A model generated the notes under the pieces. The model ran no database searches. It was not told where the DNA came from and saw nothing but the letters and a program-made list of their open reading frames with translations. A stretch of DNA of 54,559 bases from Desulfovermiculus sp041686195 (GTDB lineage Bacteria; Desulfobacterota; Desulfovibrionia; Desulfovibrionales; Desulfothermaceae): the NCBI GenBank assembly GCA_041686195.1, contig JAWLEI010000015.1, forward strand, positions 1-54,559, read 5' to 3'. Shown in pieces: positions 1 to 7,495 of this stretch; position 1 is the stretch's first letter; each line of letters opens with the position of its first letter. The translations under genes and the position numbers were made by a program.

Positions 1-105
1 TAAATATTCCAGGCGGCGAAGGGGAACCCAGTACAGCCCCCACAAGGCACCGATAACCACCACCAGCAGGCTGGGCAGGGTCAGGGTTTGATGTGAATAT
101 TGCAT
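1..105 (-). CDS. EamA/DMT-family transporter, N-terminal fragment
   Basis: Only the first 35 codons are in the window; the gene runs off the left edge. Read on the minus strand it opens with ATG at 105 and encodes a hydrophobic N-terminus with the pattern GALWGLYWVPLRRLE. A Gly-x-x-Trp-Gly-x-Tyr-Trp run in the first membrane helix followed by R-x-L-E is typical of drug/metabolite transporter (EamA) proteins, inner-membrane carriers of about ten helices. The substrate cannot be told from this piece. A second DMT carrier is at 49217-50095. Confidence 0.55.
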   Translation of the reverse strand, partial: MQYSHQTLTLPSLLVVVIGALWGLYWVPLRRLEYL

Positions 106-166
106 GGTCATTACTTTTAGGTTCTACTTATCATTGTCAACAATTTCAGTTGAAACAAGAAGTTAA

Positions 167-198
167 GGTTTCAGTCCCGCCATGGCGGGACTGAAACC
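167..198. repeat. 32-base perfect palindrome with CCCGCC/GGCGGG core
   Basis: GGTTTCAGTCCCGCCA is followed directly by its exact reverse complement. The TCAGTCCCGCC-GGCGGGACTGA core recurs at 562-584 with an AAA loop, and related CCCGC/GCGGG hairpins lie at 9685-9718 and 28190-28209. It is a REP-like hairpin upstream of the DMT gene and could act on its transcript or simply be a dispersed element. Confidence 0.8.
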
Positions 199-237
199 TC
201 AGGTAAAACCGTCAAATCAGATTCTACGTTTCACATT

Positions 238-587
238 CGATCAAACTGGCGGCCGCCGCCAGAGGCGGCGCTCGTATGAAACTAGATTTTACCCCTAGAG
301 ATGGCCTGCCCTTGGGGTCAAGGGCGGCCTACTGGTGGTGCTTCCGTAGGCCCAAGGCACTGACTCCTCTTGACTATCTCAATACAGACCTGCCTAAAAA
401 GGCAAGAATGGCTCTTGCTACTCCTCCAGTAGGGCGGGCTTGACCCCAAGCCCAGCCCTCTTCATACTCTGTTTCTTTCTCGATCAACCCGGCAAATTAT
501 TCTCTTTTTGCCCGCTTTGGGGCAAAAATATTTCAGATTTGCCGGAGGCAAATCTGAACACTGATCCCGCCAAAGGCGGGACTGAAC
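238..587. repeat. Composite intergenic repeat, copy 1
   Basis: No protein gene is convincing between 106 and 753; this stretch is built of modules found elsewhere in the window. 238-272 (CGATCAAACTGG then GCCAGAGGCGGCGCT) matches the ends of copies at 3659 and 18820. 273-330 resembles 18660-18735. 455-488 is the inverse of the stretch after 3695 and 18495. 481-559 is the inverse of 38072-38148 and 48931-49007. It contains a 12-bp hairpin at 532-558 (TTCAGATTTGCC, loop GGA) and another at 565-581 (TCCCGCC, loop AAA). Short ORFs here have no protein-like character. Confidence 0.75.
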
Positions 588-753
588 ACAACCGGTGCCT
601 TACACCTGAGAATAAAATTTCCGTGTGCTCAGTACAGTTCTGCTTGCGCTGAGAGAGGGAGGTATGGTAAAGGCTTGGACGTTGAAGTCAAGTACAGGCC
701 GGGACCGATATGAACGACAAACCGCAGGCCGCTGCGAGAGGAGATGCCTCCCT

Positions 754-975
754 ATGCCTTTGAGCTATTTACTGAAAAAAAGACAAAGTCCCCCGGAAGA
801 GAAATCACTGCGCTGCAAATCCTGCAACGGTCCCCTCACCCCGGTCAAGACCTGATTCTTCATCGGATTGCGCTGCAGGTCCTGCGGCCAACGTTTCGAT
901 TGGAGCCGGTATGCTCAGGAACTCGATGAAAACTGCGAGCAGATTCTGGCCTCAGTCCCTTGCGACCGGCTGTGA
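754..975 (+). CDS. Dual-CXXC small selenoprotein (UGA at 853-855 read as Sec)
   Basis: The reading frame starts at ATG 754, ten bases after AGGAG (739-743), and meets TGA at 853-855. The same frame continues for 39 codons to a TGA at 973-975. Read through, it gives 73 residues: a CXXC pair (LRCKSCNG, about 18-25), Sec at residue 34 (PVKT-U-FFIG), a second CXXC pair (LRCRSCGQRFDW, about 39-50) and an acidic tail ending SVPCDRL. Both sides of the UGA are protein-like and form the two halves of one zinc-ribbon or redox fold. From memory it resembles a small Desulfobacterota family in which this position is Cys or Sec. A SECIS-like hairpin follows at 868-891, and selA is at 21495-22928. The next gene is convergent. 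An upstream in-frame ATG at 664 also has a purine-rich site but adds non-family-like residues. The function is unknown; redox or metal binding is an inference. Confidence 0.8.
868..891 (+). promoter_or_regulatory. SECIS-like hairpin downstream of in-frame UGA
   Basis: The loop begins 22 bases after the TGA at 853-855. T868-T869-G870 pairs with C889-A890-A891, C871 is bulged, and G872-C873 pairs with G887-C888. T874 faces G886 (wobble or bulged U), and G875-C876-A877 pairs with T883-G884-C885. The loop is GGTCC (878-882). The string TGCAGGTC is the same as in the E. coli fdhF SECIS, whose GGUC loop and bulged U are bound by SelB. Spacing is in the range expected for bacterial SECIS elements. 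The fold was judged by eye. Confidence 0.7.
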
Positions 976-1034
976 GTATGCATTCAAGCCCCATTTCTAA
1001 AGCCCCCTGAACGAATACGCCTGTGACGCTGTTC

Positions 1035-2606
1035 TCAGGAAAACCCGGGAGGCAGTTCGTCCTCAGACCCGGTATCTCTGTCTTCAGGCTGTTCGGATGG
1101 TATTTTGTTCCTCTCTCCCCGAGTGATAGACAATCCCCTCCTGCGGCCTTCCTGCTCATAGCTTCCCCGCCCCAGACGCAGGTTCCCGGATGGAGAGACC
1201 TCAATGGCCGATCTGCCCTGCACCGGACAGGCATGCTCACAGGCCCCGCACCCGGTACACCGATCTTCCAAAACAAAGGGCACGGCTTCATCGTTGCCTG
1301 CTATCCGGCGCAAATCAATGGCTCCGTAAGGGCAGGCCTCATCGCAGACCAGACAGGCCCGGTCCCATTCCCAGGCCAGACAAGCGGCTTGATTGATCAT
1401 CGCCGTTCCCATCTTGGCCCACATCTTCTCCTGGACCGAAAGGTTGCGCACAGCCCCGCTCGGACAGACCCGGCCGCAGGCTGCACACTCCGGCCTGCAC
1501 GGCCCGCGCCTGGATACAGCCACTGGGGCGAACATGCCCTGCATGCCCTGTTCCAGACCCTGAGGCTGCAGCATATTCGTGGGGCACACCCGCATACATG
1601 CCCCACAGCGCACACACAGGTTTAAAAATACGACCTCCGGGACCGCCCCGGGCGGACGGATGATTGTTTCCGCCAGTGGTTGCCCTTTTTCCCGTTCCCC
1701 CCGATAGGCCCACAGACCACTCCAGTTCAGCCAGGCCAGTCCTGCACCCAGAACCGCCGCCCCGGCAATCTGCCGCCGCCGGGGCCAGAATTCCGGCTCC
1801 CGGGCTCTCCCCGGCAGCCAGTCAACAGCCTGCTCCGGACAAATATCCTGACACCGGCGGCAGGCCAAACATTCCCCGGACGGAATGTTTCCAGGCCCGG
1901 CTATCCCGGCCGGACAGTGTCTGGAACATAGGGTGCACTGACTGCACGAGGCCTGAACTCGTCTGGTCAGAAAGGACCACCGGCTGATCACAGCCAGCAC
2001 GGCCCCAGTGGGGCACAGATATCGACACCAGAACCTGGGGACAAGCCAGGCAGTGCCCAGAATAAGCCCCAAAAGAACTCCGAGCCATCCAATCTGGCCT
2101 ATCCGGGCCGGCTCAGCGCCCACCCCTAAAACCTGGGCCAGGCCTGTTGGCTGCAACAGAAAATGGACAAAGGGCCAGACCAGGAGGGCATACAGCCGGC
2201 CGGCCAGAGACAGGGGAGAGCCCCAATGGGTGAGGTTCTGGCCCAGGACCGCGGCCACCATCAAGACCAGGACAAATATGTATTTGCCCCGTCTCCAGGA
2301 CCGGGGCGGCTCCCAGGATCTTTTTCTGCTTGCAGCGATGCCGGACACGGCGTCCATGCTGGTACCCAAAGGACAGATATGGCTGCAGAAGAACCTGCCC
2401 AATACCAGGGTAATGGCCAGCACTGTTCCGGCCTGGACCAGACCGGCCGGGATCTTCCTGCTGCTCAGCCATTGTCCGAAAACCAGCACAGGATCCAGGT
2501 TCATCATGGCCGCCAGAGGCGTCCATTCATGCCAGGGCGGAAAGCAGAGGCCCACTCCGAGCAGAAATAAGGCCAAAAAACCTATCTGGATTATCCGCTG
2601 CTGCAT
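1035..2606 (-). CDS. Membrane polyferredoxin (NapH/NosR-like 4Fe-4S protein)
   Basis: A 523-residue integral membrane ferredoxin. The N-terminal half has several hydrophobic helices and two membrane-edge C-x3-CP motifs (FFCSHICPLG near 75; FWCRYLCPTG near 195), as in NapH/NosR/CcoG-type proteins. The second half is rich in cluster ligands: CSQCTLCSRHCP, CLACRRCQDICP, CVRCGACMRVCP, CRPECAACGRVCP, CLVCDEACP and CTGCGACEHACP, enough for about five or six 4Fe-4S clusters. A hydrophilic tail ends the protein. The likely role is electron transfer across or along the inner membrane. It lies about 85 bases downstream of the DUF362 gene on the same strand, a common pairing in anaerobes. The annotated ATG is at 2606; a TTG lies one codon earlier. 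No strong ribosome site is seen. Confidence 0.85.
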   Translation of the reverse strand: MQQRIIQIGFLALFLLGVGLCFPPWHEWTPLAAMMNLDPVLVFGQWLSSRKIPAGLVQAGTVLAITLVLGRFFCSHICPLGTSMDAVSGIAASRKRSWEPPRSWRRGKYIFVLVLMVAAVLGQNLTHWGSPLSLAGRLYALLVWPFVHFLLQPTGLAQVLGVGAEPARIGQIGWLGVLLGLILGTAWLVPRFWCRYLCPTGAVLAVISRWSFLTRRVQASCSQCTLCSRHCPAGIAGPGNIPSGECLACRRCQDICPEQAVDWLPGRAREPEFWPRRRQIAGAAVLGAGLAWLNWSGLWAYRGEREKGQPLAETIIRPPGAVPEVVFLNLCVRCGACMRVCPTNMLQPQGLEQGMQGMFAPVAVSRRGPCRPECAACGRVCPSGAVRNLSVQEKMWAKMGTAMINQAACLAWEWDRACLVCDEACPYGAIDLRRIAGNDEAVPFVLEDRCTGCGACEHACPVQGRSAIEVSPSGNLRLGRGSYEQEGRRRGLSITRGERNKIPSEQPEDRDTGSEDELPPGFS

Positions 2607-2691
2607 CAAATCATTTTGCTCTTGCAGGTACTTACTCTTGATTTCCGAGCCATCTGAAGCAATCTTCTGACAGCATAACGCACGTTATCAC

Positions 2692-3615
2692 TCATACAAC
2701 CACCTGGCGAACATTTAAATTATCCACATCCATACGCCCCAGGCCCAGTTCATGGGCAATACGGATATGCTCAACCTTTTCCGGCGGTATCTGTTTTCCA
2801 TACCAGGGGACCATGGATACCACTTGGGCATCGGCAGCAACCATGTCTCTGGAGGCCACCACGGTATTCATTTCCTTCACTTCCCCCGGTCCGCTCGGAC
2901 CGTTGGTAGTTAAAGCCCTGGTCACATCAATGACCGTAAGATCGGCCTTGAGCAGTCTGCACAGATCGGCAATTGCAGTGTGCAGATCATACCGCCAGTG
3001 CATCTGGCTGCGGTTAGCGATAAGCCCCATCATGCCCTTCATGGACAGGCTCACCCCTGTACTCCCGTGATGCTTGGCCACTGGAACGGAAATGAGCACA
3101 TCAGACTCAAGTACCTCGCGCATGACCTCGGTCTCGGCAAAATGCTCAGCACCGGGAATTGACTTCCGAACAAAGTCCTCAGGCGTATCCATGGCCAGGA
3201 CTTCGCTGCCGGATATGGGCTGGCAGGCGGCTCGAATCCCGCTATTCTCGAGACAGGCTTCCGCCCCGCGCAAAGTATGATCCAGGATCCAGACCTTTTC
3301 CGCCCCTGCTTCCCGACACATACCGGCTAAAGTGCTGATCACTTCCGGATTGGTTGTAGTGGCCATGCGCGGTGGATTGTCAAAACTCATGTTCGGTTTG
3401 AGGACCACCCGCTGACCTGGACGAACAAACTCCTTCATTCCGCCCAGGAGCTCAACCGCTGCCCTGGTGGCGGCTGCGGGCTTTCCTTCAGCCATTGCGA
3501 TGTCCGGTATGTCATTGGCCCACAACCGGGTGGGGAAAACCGTCAATGATCCGGCCAGGCTCAAAGCCGCGCCGGCCTGCCATTTCAAGAATGCGCGCCT
3601 GGACAAGCTGGTCAT
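2692..3615 (-). CDS. DUF362 protein with twin-arginine signal
   Basis: A 307-residue protein starting with a Tat-type leader (LSRRAFLKWQAGAAL, cut predicted after the Ala-rich stretch near 33), so probably exported folded to the periplasm. The mature part matches DUF362: RVVLKPNMSFDNPP near 68, then VLISVPVAKHHGSTGVSLSMKGMMGL near 175. These are the conserved lysine-rich core of this domain. Its biochemical function is not established, but it is repeatedly encoded next to multi-cluster ferredoxins, and here it precedes the polyferredoxin gene. The Tat leader suggests that a cofactor is inserted before export. The start has AAGGGAG at good spacing. Confidence 0.85.
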   Translation of the reverse strand: MTSLSRRAFLKWQAGAALSLAGSLTVFPTRLWANDIPDIAMAEGKPAAATRAAVELLGGMKEFVRPGQRVVLKPNMSFDNPPRMATTTNPEVISTLAGMCREAGAEKVWILDHTLRGAEACLENSGIRAACQPISGSEVLAMDTPEDFVRKSIPGAEHFAETEVMREVLESDVLISVPVAKHHGSTGVSLSMKGMMGLIANRSQMHWRYDLHTAIADLCRLLKADLTVIDVTRALTTNGPSGPGEVKEMNTVVASRDMVAADAQVVSMVPWYGKQIPPEKVEHIRIAHELGLGRMDVDNLNVRQVVV

Positions 3616-3658
3616 GGAATCTCCCTTTGTTGATGTCAGTGTAAAAAATCATTTCATG

Positions 3659-3848
3659 TTCAGCGCCGCCTCTGGCTGCAAACGGCCAGTTCGATCAAGA
3701 AAGAAACAGAGTATGAAGAGGGCTGGGCCCAGTAGCCCGGGCCTCTCCGAGGGCCGGGAGTGCGTTGATCAAAGAGGCTGGGCCTCGGAGAGGGCCAGCC
3801 CGGAAAAGCCAGAGCCATCTCAGGGGTAACATCTTGTTTCGTACGAGA
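3659..3848. repeat. Composite intergenic repeat, copy 2
   Basis: This fills most of the 374-base gap between the DUF362 gene and the acyl-CoA ligase. From CTGCAAAC near 3676 to GTACGAG near 3846 it aligns with 18482-18659 at most positions, sharing AAGAAACAGAGTATGAAGAG, CCTCTCCGAGGGCCGGGAGT and AAAGCCAGAGCCATCT. It starts with the inverse of the 238-272 module (CAGCGCCGCCTCTGGC). Internally GGCCTCTCCGAGGGCC and CCTCGGAGAGGGCC can fold against each other. The remaining bases up to 3970 hold only the leader of the next gene. Confidence 0.8.
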
Positions 3849-3989
3849 ATATCCTGAACATGGTCAACAGGGCAAGGGGCATGTATCCAAGCTGGACCAA
3901 GGGATTGTAATTTTACATGTGTGTGGTATATGCAAAATACAGATGCGAAATTCTCTCTTCGAACCGGGTGAAGCAAGGAGGACGGACTT

Positions 3990-5501
3990 ATGGCTCTGCG
4001 CAGTCTTTCAGTCTTTGATCACTGGGCGCAAAACGCGTGTATAACTCCTCAGGCCCCGGCGCTTGAGTGGCCCGAAGGGCACATGACCTGTACGCAACTG
4101 GTCAAAGAGTCCAGGGCCGTGGCCGCCGGCCTTCAGGATCTGGGCATCCAATACGGAGACCGGGTGGCGGTTATGGCCAGAAACCTCCCTCACTTTTTTC
4201 CGTTGCTTGGGGCTGCTTCCCTGATCGGAGCGGTCCTGGTCCTGATCAACCGCCGTTTGTCCCCGGAAGAAATCAAAGTCATCCTGGACGATACCACGCC
4301 CCACATCATGTTTTATGAACATGTCCAGCAGGATCTGGTGAACACGGTTGTTGATCAGCGTTCATCGGTGCGGACCAGGATTGTACTGGGCCAGTCCCAG
4401 AACGGAGAAATGACCTACGCCGACCTGTTGCAGGCAGGCCTGGCTCATCCGGCTCTGGTCCCGGGCCATGCTCCATACGTCATCATTCATACCGCTGCAG
4501 TGCAAGGCCGCCCCAGGGGGGCTGTTCTGAGCCAGGAAAATCTTCTTTTGGCCAGCCTGCAACTGGCCTATGTCTTTCACCTCACCAGCCAGGATGCCTG
4601 CCTCAATGTTTTACCCCTGTATCATATTATGGGCCTCAACCTGGCTTTGACCGCTACCCTGGGCCGGGGGAAGAATGTGCTTCTGCCCCAATTCGACCCT
4701 GTTCAGGCCGCACAACTCATGGCCGATCAAAGGGCCACTTTCTTTGGCAGTTTCCCGCCCATACTTGCCCAGATCATGCAGGCTATTGAAGATGGAAAGA
4801 CCGATACATCCAGCCTCAGACACGTCATTGGACTGGAAAATCCGGAAACAGCCGGCAAATGGGAGGCCTTGACCGGTTCCACTTTTTGGGCCATGTACGG
4901 TCAGACTGAGACCTCCGGTCTGATCACCTTCGCCCCCTTGACCGAGCATCCAACCGGGGCCGGCCAGCCTGGTCAGTTATCCAATGTTTCCATTCAGGAT
5001 GAGGCCGGCAATTTGCTGTCGGCTGGAGAGACAGGAGAAATCGTACTCCAGGGTCCCCTGGTCTTTCTGGGCTATTGGAACCAGGATGAGGTCAATGCCT
5101 ATACCTTTCGTTACGGCTGGCACCACACCGGCGATTTGGGACAGATCGATGAAAATGGACATCTGATTTTCCAGGGCCGCAAAGCGGAAAAGGAGTTAAT
5201 TAAATCCGGCGGGGAGAATGTGTTCCCGGCTGAGGTGGAGCAAGTCATTCTCCAACACCCGGAAGTGACCGAGGCCTGCGTCATAGGGGTGAGTGACCCC
5301 AAGTTCGGTGAAGGCATCAAAGCTGTATGCGTTTGCCGGGAGAGAGACAAGCTGGATGCCCAGAGGCTCATCCAGTTTGTGGGCGATCATATTGCCGGGT
5401 ACAAAAAACCCCGATGGATCGAATTCGTTGACCAACTGCCCAAGGCCAAAGACGGAGGCGTTGATCGCGACCAGGTCAAAGTCACATACGGAAAGAAATA
5501 A
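3990..5501 (+). CDS. AMP-dependent acyl-CoA ligase-like protein, degenerate motifs
   Basis: 503 residues of the ANL (AMP-binding) superfamily, covering the whole N-domain and C-domain. Recognisable motifs are YGQTETSG near 307, TGDLGQIDENGHLIFQGR near 373-390 and the hinge SGGENVFPAEVE near 407. Two normally essential sites are altered. The phosphate loop, usually YTSGTTGxPKG, reads IIHTAAVQGRPRGAVLS near 165. The C-terminal catalytic lysine region, usually P(K/R)TxxGK, reads LPKAKDGGVDRDQVK. The enzyme may be a divergent ligase, a CoA-transferring partner or inactive. It starts with AAGGAGG before ATG and is followed 59 bases later by the DUF294 gene, probably in one transcript. Confidence 0.75.
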   Translation: MALRSLSVFDHWAQNACITPQAPALEWPEGHMTCTQLVKESRAVAAGLQDLGIQYGDRVAVMARNLPHFFPLLGAASLIGAVLVLINRRLSPEEIKVILDDTTPHIMFYEHVQQDLVNTVVDQRSSVRTRIVLGQSQNGEMTYADLLQAGLAHPALVPGHAPYVIIHTAAVQGRPRGAVLSQENLLLASLQLAYVFHLTSQDACLNVLPLYHIMGLNLALTATLGRGKNVLLPQFDPVQAAQLMADQRATFFGSFPPILAQIMQAIEDGKTDTSSLRHVIGLENPETAGKWEALTGSTFWAMYGQTETSGLITFAPLTEHPTGAGQPGQLSNVSIQDEAGNLLSAGETGEIVLQGPLVFLGYWNQDEVNAYTFRYGWHHTGDLGQIDENGHLIFQGRKAEKELIKSGGENVFPAEVEQVILQHPEVTEACVIGVSDPKFGEGIKAVCVCRERDKLDAQRLIQFVGDHIAGYKKPRWIEFVDQLPKAKDGGVDRDQVKVTYGKK

Positions 5502-5560
5502 CAAACACGCGATGGGTCAACTCTCCACCTGATTAATAAGTAAACGGAGTTCACAAGCCT

Positions 5561-7495
5561 ATGCCTCATACAACGACTCTGGACAGATTGGACCGGACCC
5601 GGACCTTTTTGTCTGAAGTCACCCCTTTTCATGTCCTCACTGATGCCGACTTGGATCTGGCGGCCAGGTCCTTGAGCAAAAGTCACCATTTTCAGGATAT
5701 GACCCTTTTCGTCCAGAACAAGACCATCTTGAACTACGTGTACATAGTCTTCCAAGGACGTTTGGAGCAATTCATTTTAGACGGGGAAACCAAGATCTTA
5801 CGCGGCTTTTTGCAGGAAAAAGACATTTATGGCGGACTTTCCATCTTGTTTAACAAAGGAATCTCCATCCGCACTGTGCGCACTGTGGAAGATGTGCTTC
5901 TTTTACGCCTGCCCAAAGAAATATTTGTCCAACTCTGCTCCAACTCTCCCCAGTTTACCCGCCATTTCAGCGACAGCTTCACCCAAAAACTCACAGATGC
6001 CCCTTATCTGACCACCATCGCCCAAAGTGTTCAGACCCCAACTGAGGAGGGCCAAGCCGGCTTCTTAAATCAGCCCTTAAGTCGGATAATGCTTCAAAAG
6101 AATATGGTTACCTGCCTAAGCCAAAGTACAGTACAAGCAGCTGCCCAGCGGATGACCGAACATAAGCAGAGCGCTTTGGTCGTCTCCGACGAACAAGGGC
6201 GGAATTTGGGGCTGGTCACCGACCATGACCTGCGTCAAAAAGTGGTCGCTTTGGGACGCAGTTTCGACCTCCCGGTGTCCGAGATCATGTCCACGCCCCT
6301 TATTACCGTGTCTTCGGATTCCTTTGTTTTTGAGGCCATGCTGAGCATGATGCAATACGGAATCAAGCACTTGGCGGTCTTGGATGAGGCCGGCCACTTG
6401 CATAACATGCTCACTGAACAGGACTTTCTGGTTGCGCAGGGACGATCGCCCGTTTTTTTGATGCACGAGATCCACGAGGCTTCGGACATTGCCTCCTTGA
6501 CCACCCTTTACTCCCATCTCCCCGGGCTGATCACTTCCCTCCTGGAGCACGGGGCCAAGGCCGCACATTTAAACAGAATTATTACCGCAGTGGCCGATGC
6601 CATTTTGGACAAGATCATGCGTATGAGCCTGGAAGAGACCGGCCCCCCGCCGGTACCCTTTGCCTTCATGCTCCTGGGCAGCGAAGGCCGCAAGGAGCAG
6701 ACCTTAAAGACGGACCAGGACAACGCCATCATTTTTGAAGACGTTCCAGAGGACCGCTTTCAGGAGACTCAGTCCTTTTTCCTGCACTTGGCTCAACTGG
6801 TCTGCAGCCGGCTCAATGACGTGGGCTACGTCTTTTGCGAATTCGACATCATGGCCCAAAACCCCAAATGGTGTCAGCCATTGTCCCAGTGGACCAAGAA
6901 CTTCCAGACCTGGATTCGGGCAGCGGAGCCGGAAGACCTGCTGCAAGCCAGTATATTTTTCGACTTTCGCCTCGGGTATGGAGACGAACAACTCATCCAG
7001 GGTCTCTTCGATTTCCTGAACAAAACCCTGGGCGGTTGGAAGGGGTTCTTTCGCCACTTGGCCGAAAACGCACTGCATTTCAAGCCCCCTCTGGATTTTT
7101 TCGGCAACTTCGCCCTCCAAAGCAAAGGGAACAAGAAAAACACCCTGGATATCAAAAGTCCTATGCGCTTAATCGTGGACTTCGCCAGGCTGTATGCCTT
7201 ACAACACAGGATCCCGGAAACCAATACCTTTGACCGCCTGCAAGGCATGACTGAGCAAGGGGTTCTGGACAAAGAAGACGCCGATGAACTCATCCACGCC
7301 TATGCCGTCCTCATGCATACCCGCCTCAGTCACCAAGCCAGGTGCATCTCCGAACTGGGCATCCCTCCAAACAACGACGTCAATCCCAAAGTATTAACCC
7401 ATATTGAACAGCAAATGCTCAAAGAAGCATTCAAAAGGATTCGAATGGCTCAGGGCAAAATGCGCATGGAGCTCACTTATGATACCGGCATCTGA
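5561..7495 (+). CDS. cNMP-binding / CBS pair / DUF294 nucleotidyltransferase-like protein
   Basis: 644 residues with four parts in order: a cyclic-nucleotide-binding-like domain (about 10-140), two CBS repeats (about 165-290, including VTDHDLRQKVV and LTEQDFLVAQ), a DUF294 GlnD-type nucleotidyltransferase domain (LLGSEGRKEQTLKTDQDNAI near 371-390, with the G-S-x-G-R-x-E and D-x-D signature) and the associated C-terminal helical substrate-binding domain. It is soluble. The family often sits beside acs and sodium:solute symporter genes and is thought to regulate by nucleotide sensing and perhaps nucleotidylation; the target is not known to me. Its last 19 bases overlap the end of the convergent exonuclease gene. 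Confidence 0.85.
   Translation: MPHTTTLDRLDRTRTFLSEVTPFHVLTDADLDLAARSLSKSHHFQDMTLFVQNKTILNYVYIVFQGRLEQFILDGETKILRGFLQEKDIYGGLSILFNKGISIRTVRTVEDVLLLRLPKEIFVQLCSNSPQFTRHFSDSFTQKLTDAPYLTTIAQSVQTPTEEGQAGFLNQPLSRIMLQKNMVTCLSQSTVQAAAQRMTEHKQSALVVSDEQGRNLGLVTDHDLRQKVVALGRSFDLPVSEIMSTPLITVSSDSFVFEAMLSMMQYGIKHLAVLDEAGHLHNMLTEQDFLVAQGRSPVFLMHEIHEASDIASLTTLYSHLPGLITSLLEHGAKAAHLNRIITAVADAILDKIMRMSLEETGPPPVPFAFMLLGSEGRKEQTLKTDQDNAIIFEDVPEDRFQETQSFFLHLAQLVCSRLNDVGYVFCEFDIMAQNPKWCQPLSQWTKNFQTWIRAAEPEDLLQASIFFDFRLGYGDEQLIQGLFDFLNKTLGGWKGFFRHLAENALHFKPPLDFFGNFALQSKGNKKNTLDIKSPMRLIVDFARLYALQHRIPETNTFDRLQGMTEQGVLDKEDADELIHAYAVLMHTRLSHQARCISELGIPPNNDVNPKVLTHIEQQMLKEAFKRIRMAQGKMRMELTYDTGI

Noticed and set aside
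440..652. 70-codon frame in the first intergenic region
   Set aside because: It runs through the inverted copy of the dispersed repeat and has no protein-like pattern.
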